Source of the DNA: Clostridia bacterium
Lineage (GTDB): Bacteria > Bacillota > Clostridia > Lachnospirales > Lachnospiraceae
Length of the DNA: 64,000 nucleotides
Assembly: GCA_003249225.1 (NCBI GenBank)
Contig: QKJQ01000029.1
Coordinates: 38,569 to 102,568 of the forward strand
Direction of reading: 5' to 3'
Both the position numbers and the translations under genes were made by a program. Numbering within the stretch: position 1 is the first letter of the stretch; each line of letters begins with the position of its first letter. A model generated the notes under the pieces. That model searched no databases, had not been told where the DNA came from, and worked only from the letters and a program-made list of their open reading frames with translations. Below are positions 61,504-64,000 of this stretch, piece after piece.

Positions 61504-62493
61504 ATGGCAAATGTTTGCATTGTAAGACATCAAGGCTACATAAAATCAAAGATGCGATTTCCGTATCAACATAATTTCAGAACACTGAAAAACTACGGAA
61601 ACAAGAACATTGATGCATCACTTACTAATCTTAATACCGACATAGTAAATAACCTGAAAGAGGGAGAAACTTATCTCACAGCGTTCAATCGTCTGTATCA
61701 AAACGGAGCATTTAAAGGGCAGCTAAAAGTACAAGGAGCAGAAGAAAAGCAAACAAAGTTCTTAGATGAATTTCTGGTTTATCCACCAAGTGAGAAAATA
61801 TCAGAAATGAGTCTTGAGGAACAAGAAGTATTCTTCAAAAAGGAATTGCAGGCAATTAAGAATTACTTCTCTGACATGATTATTTTATCTGCTACTGTTC
61901 ATCGTGATGAAGCTTTTCATCCTAAAGATGAAGAGTTAAAAGCTCTCTTTCCCGAAGGAAAAATAACTCCACACATGCATGTAATTGCAATACCAATAGT
62001 TTATGATAAAAAGAAAGATTGTAAGAAAATTTCCATAACAGAACTATGGAAAGGACAATTCAGTTATCGCAAATTCCAAGATTATATGTATAATACGGTC
62101 GGTAAAGAATATGGGTTTAACAGGGGAGAGAAACATGATTTTTGTGAAGCCGAGAAGCATTTGGAAGTCCAAGCATTTAAGTTAAAGGAAGCGGAGAAAT
62201 CTTTAAATAAGCTCGAAGCAGAAATCAAAAAGAAAGAGCAAAGTCTAGCGGAACAGGCTAAGGACTTGGAACCTGAAGAACATATATCAATCTTTAATAC
62301 TAAAAAGGTGATGGAAAAGCAAAAAGCCATCAACTATGCATTGAAAATGGAAAAGAATAAGAATGCTCTTCTTCTGAAAGAAAAAGATGGACTAACTCAA
62401 ACGATAAAAGATAAGGACGAATTAATTCTTGCCCAAAACCATGAAAGTAGTGCACATACGGTGCACATATCAATGCAACAAAAAATCCCTTGA
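61504..62493 (+). CDS. MobV/Pre-like plasmid relaxase, probably C-terminally cut
   Basis: 329 residues. The N terminus IVRHQGYIKSKMRFPYQHNFRTLKNYGNKNID is the MobV family start with HN. The metal motif is VHRDEAFHP, a 16-residue insert, then TPHMHVIAIP; most members have HxDExTPH in one block. Residues 215-310 are a coiled coil (AEKSLNKLEAEIKKKEQSLAEQ). The last residues (QQKIP) are coded by the attachment-site repeat, so the end is shaped by recombination; full members have 400 or more residues. AAAGGAGG precedes the ATG. It would nick DNA at oriT for mobilisation. Confidence 0.85.
   Translation: MANVCIVRHQGYIKSKMRFPYQHNFRTLKNYGNKNIDASLTNLNTDIVNNLKEGETYLTAFNRLYQNGAFKGQLKVQGAEEKQTKFLDEFLVYPPSEKISEMSLEEQEVFFKKELQAIKNYFSDMIILSATVHRDEAFHPKDEELKALFPEGKITPHMHVIAIPIVYDKKKDCKKISITELWKGQFSYRKFQDYMYNTVGKEYGFNRGEKHDFCEAEKHLEVQAFKLKEAEKSLNKLEAEIKKKEQSLAEQAKDLEPEEHISIFNTKKVMEKQKAINYALKMEKNKNALLLKEKDGLTQTIKDKDELILAQNHESSAHTVHISMQQKIP
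62450..62468. promoter_or_regulatory. paired GTGCACAT sites inside the right island end
   Basis: GTGCACAT occurs at 62450-62457 and 62461-62468, within the end of the relaxase gene. It mirrors the pair near attachment copy 1, so these are candidate recombinase arm sites. Confidence 0.5.
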
Positions 62494-62567
62494 AAATCAA
62501 GGGATTTCGTAAGCACGAGACGGGATTCGAACAAATCCACGCACACACAAATACTGATAGAAAGGGA
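62483..62567 (-). repeat. attachment-site copy 2: tRNA 3' end plus terminator
   Basis: The minus strand again reads GTTCGAATCCCGTCTCGTGC (62532-62513), with hairpin AATCCCTTGA/TCAAGGGATT (62484-62506) and T-run. As in copy 1 the 5' tRNA part is missing; the bases before the T-loop do not pair as a T-stem. It probably marks the junction between two elements stacked at one tRNA gene. Confidence 0.85.
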
Positions 62568-62625
62568 CTTTCCAGCTCATCAAATTTTTACGTACTCATG
62601 TAGGTACTCATAATAATTTCAAAAA

Positions 62626-63852
62626 TTATAAATCATATCCATGTTTCATTAGTAACTGCTGTGCAGTACTTATTGAATCAACACCAGTGGCATTTTTAAT
62701 TGGAGCAAATTCATTTTCTCGAATTATTTCAAACGAAAGGCAATTATCAAAAAGATGAACCATATCCAATACAAGTTCTTCAAACTTATATCCATTAGGT
62801 TCTGTAGGTTTAATATATTTACCATCAACGGATAGATAAGGTATTTTTTTCTCCACTACATGAACAGGTAATTCATATTTTAAAATATCTTCTAGCTTAT
62901 CTAAACGAAATAAATAATTTAGTATAACTCCAAATGCATAACTTAACTCACCGTTATCTTTTCTTTCATTAATCATTTCATCAGTCATTTCATAATATTC
63001 TACGATGGATGGTTTTCCGTCTTCTAAGCATAAGACACCTACTCGTTCCTTAGGATTAGCTTTCTTTACAACTTTTGCACCGCTTAAATGATTTGTTGCG
63101 ATGGTGGCTCCAATAAAATAGGGGTCAGCAATTTTTTGGAGAACATTATCAACTGCAAACACATTAATCCATTCTATTTGACGATAATGTAAGTCAGAGA
63201 GTAAGTTTGCCTTAATCATTGATGAAAACCAGCCTCCATTGCCATTAGGAGATAGAGAAAGTTGGTCGGGGGCTTCCATTAATAATTTACCTCCATAATC
63301 TACGGAAGGTGTCATATCCTGTATATAGAAAGTTACAAATTCCTTTGGATATCCAAAAAAGGCATGTTCTTTTAAAAATGATATCGTCTGCTCATTATTC
63401 TTAATACTTGTCATAATATATAATGGTATCCAAGTATTTGCCGCTTTTGCTGTATCTAATAAATTATTAAAAATCAATTCAAAGATATATACTTCCTTTG
63501 TAAGGCCTATGTTTACCATTCCTTTTGGACCGTCACACCCCAGACGCGTTCCTTGTCCGCCAGCCAATAGAACTGCTGCAACTTTACCAGTTTGAATTGC
63601 CTTAATACCTAAATCGTAATAAAAATTTTTGCTTGATTCGATTTGCTCAATGCGCATCCCTTCAAGGGGTTCAAATAATCCACTTTTTTCTTGCTGATTT
63701 TCTTGCTGTATAAGATTAATAAGTTTCCAATCTACTTTTTCTATTTGAGAAACTAATTTATACTTATCATCTTGAGATAAATTGTCATAATATGATATAA
63801 GATGCTCTTGATTATGTTTCTTAAGTAATAATGATAAATCGTTTCTATTCAT
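62626..63852 (-). CDS. UDP-sugar pyrophosphorylase (UDPGP/UAP family)
   Basis: 408 residues. The nucleotide loop VLLAGGQGTRLGCDGPKGM (about residues 93-111) and the downstream NGNGGWFSSM, VFAVDNVLQKIADP and AKVVKKANPKERVGVL are the type I UDP-glucose/UDP-GlcNAc pyrophosphorylase pattern, common in eukaryotes but found in some bacteria including Clostridia. It should make a UDP-sugar from UTP and a sugar-1-phosphate. The start has a weak site (ACGAGA). A hairpin TATAATCCAAT/ATTGGATTATA (63863-63900) lies just upstream in its leader. Confidence 0.9.
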   Translation of the reverse strand: MNRNDLSLLLKKHNQEHLISYYDNLSQDDKYKLVSQIEKVDWKLINLIQQENQQEKSGLFEPLEGMRIEQIESSKNFYYDLGIKAIQTGKVAAVLLAGGQGTRLGCDGPKGMVNIGLTKEVYIFELIFNNLLDTAKAANTWIPLYIMTSIKNNEQTISFLKEHAFFGYPKEFVTFYIQDMTPSVDYGGKLLMEAPDQLSLSPNGNGGWFSSMIKANLLSDLHYRQIEWINVFAVDNVLQKIADPYFIGATIATNHLSGAKVVKKANPKERVGVLCLEDGKPSIVEYYEMTDEMINERKDNGELSYAFGVILNYLFRLDKLEDILKYELPVHVVEKKIPYLSVDGKYIKPTEPNGYKFEELVLDMVHLFDNCLSFEIIRENEFAPIKNATGVDSISTAQQLLMKHGYDL

Positions 63853-63862
63853 GAATTTCTCG

Positions 63863-63900
63863 TATAATCCAATTATCCTTTGATAGGTGATTGGATTATA
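63863..63900. terminator. 11-bp stem-loop upstream of the UDP-sugar gene
   Basis: TATAATCCAAT (63863-63873) pairs with ATTGGATTATA (63890-63900), followed on the plus strand by TTTTT. It is either a plus-strand terminator or a leader structure in the minus-strand mRNA, whose loop holds AAAGGAT. The last 100 bases of the window show no gene. Confidence 0.55.
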
Positions 63901-64000
63901 TTTTTCCTTTCTTTTTATTGTTTATAGCTAAGAGCTCATATGCTCAGTTATAATACGTTAAGCACTGTGGATTTGTATCTATTTTTGTACAGCTTTGACT

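Overview
The window looks like chromosomal DNA from a low-GC Gram-positive anaerobe of the Clostridia, most likely Lachnospiraceae-like. This rests on strong AAGGAGG-type ribosome sites, frequent TTG and GTG starts, YesM/YesN two-component genes, an ECF transporter S component, a T-box before a lysyl-tRNA synthetase gene, a ZTP riboswitch before stand-alone purine genes, and AT-rich spacers. The species was not determined.

1-20 kb is a carbohydrate-type uptake and catabolism region. It starts with the end of a secreted beta-helix protein, then a solute-binding lipoprotein with two permeases, a second solute-binding lipoprotein, a YesM/YesN sensor-regulator pair and a convergent AraC regulator. 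Next come a PfkB sugar kinase, small accessory genes, and a run of class III aminotransferase, tandem-domain class II aldolase, TetR regulator and FGGY kinase. Together these suggest import, phosphorylation, amino-group removal and aldol cleavage of an unidentified substrate.

20-41 kb is a mosaic of single genes, mostly on the minus strand: PhzF, HAD and VOC proteins, a Cys-rich protein, a GNAT-S66 (MccF-like) fusion, fructosamine kinase, acyltransferase, Nudix, CPBP and M50-like proteins. Two plus-strand units interrupt it: an orphan contractile-injection tail-tube gene, and a complete two-component/ABC (FtsX) module.

41-54 kb holds an ECF S component with a P-loop kinase, a DUF89 phosphatase next to an atypical carbamoyltransferase, lysS with its T-box, an ABC-2 exporter with an HHxxxDG acyltransferase, a MerR/MATE pair with a classic 19-bp-spacer promoter, and a histidine phosphatase.

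54-64 kb holds a stalked lipoprotein and a ZTP-riboswitch unit for the last two steps of IMP synthesis. It ends with a 2.7-kb insert flanked by two imperfect direct repeats of a tRNA 3' end plus terminator. The insert carries a DeoR regulator and a MobV-like relaxase but no integrase. Beyond it lies a UDP-sugar pyrophosphorylase gene.

Recurring features are short tandem repeats at or just after stop codons, and a repeated initiation motif close to ACGCAGGAATGGAG that makes several upstream ATGs false starts.
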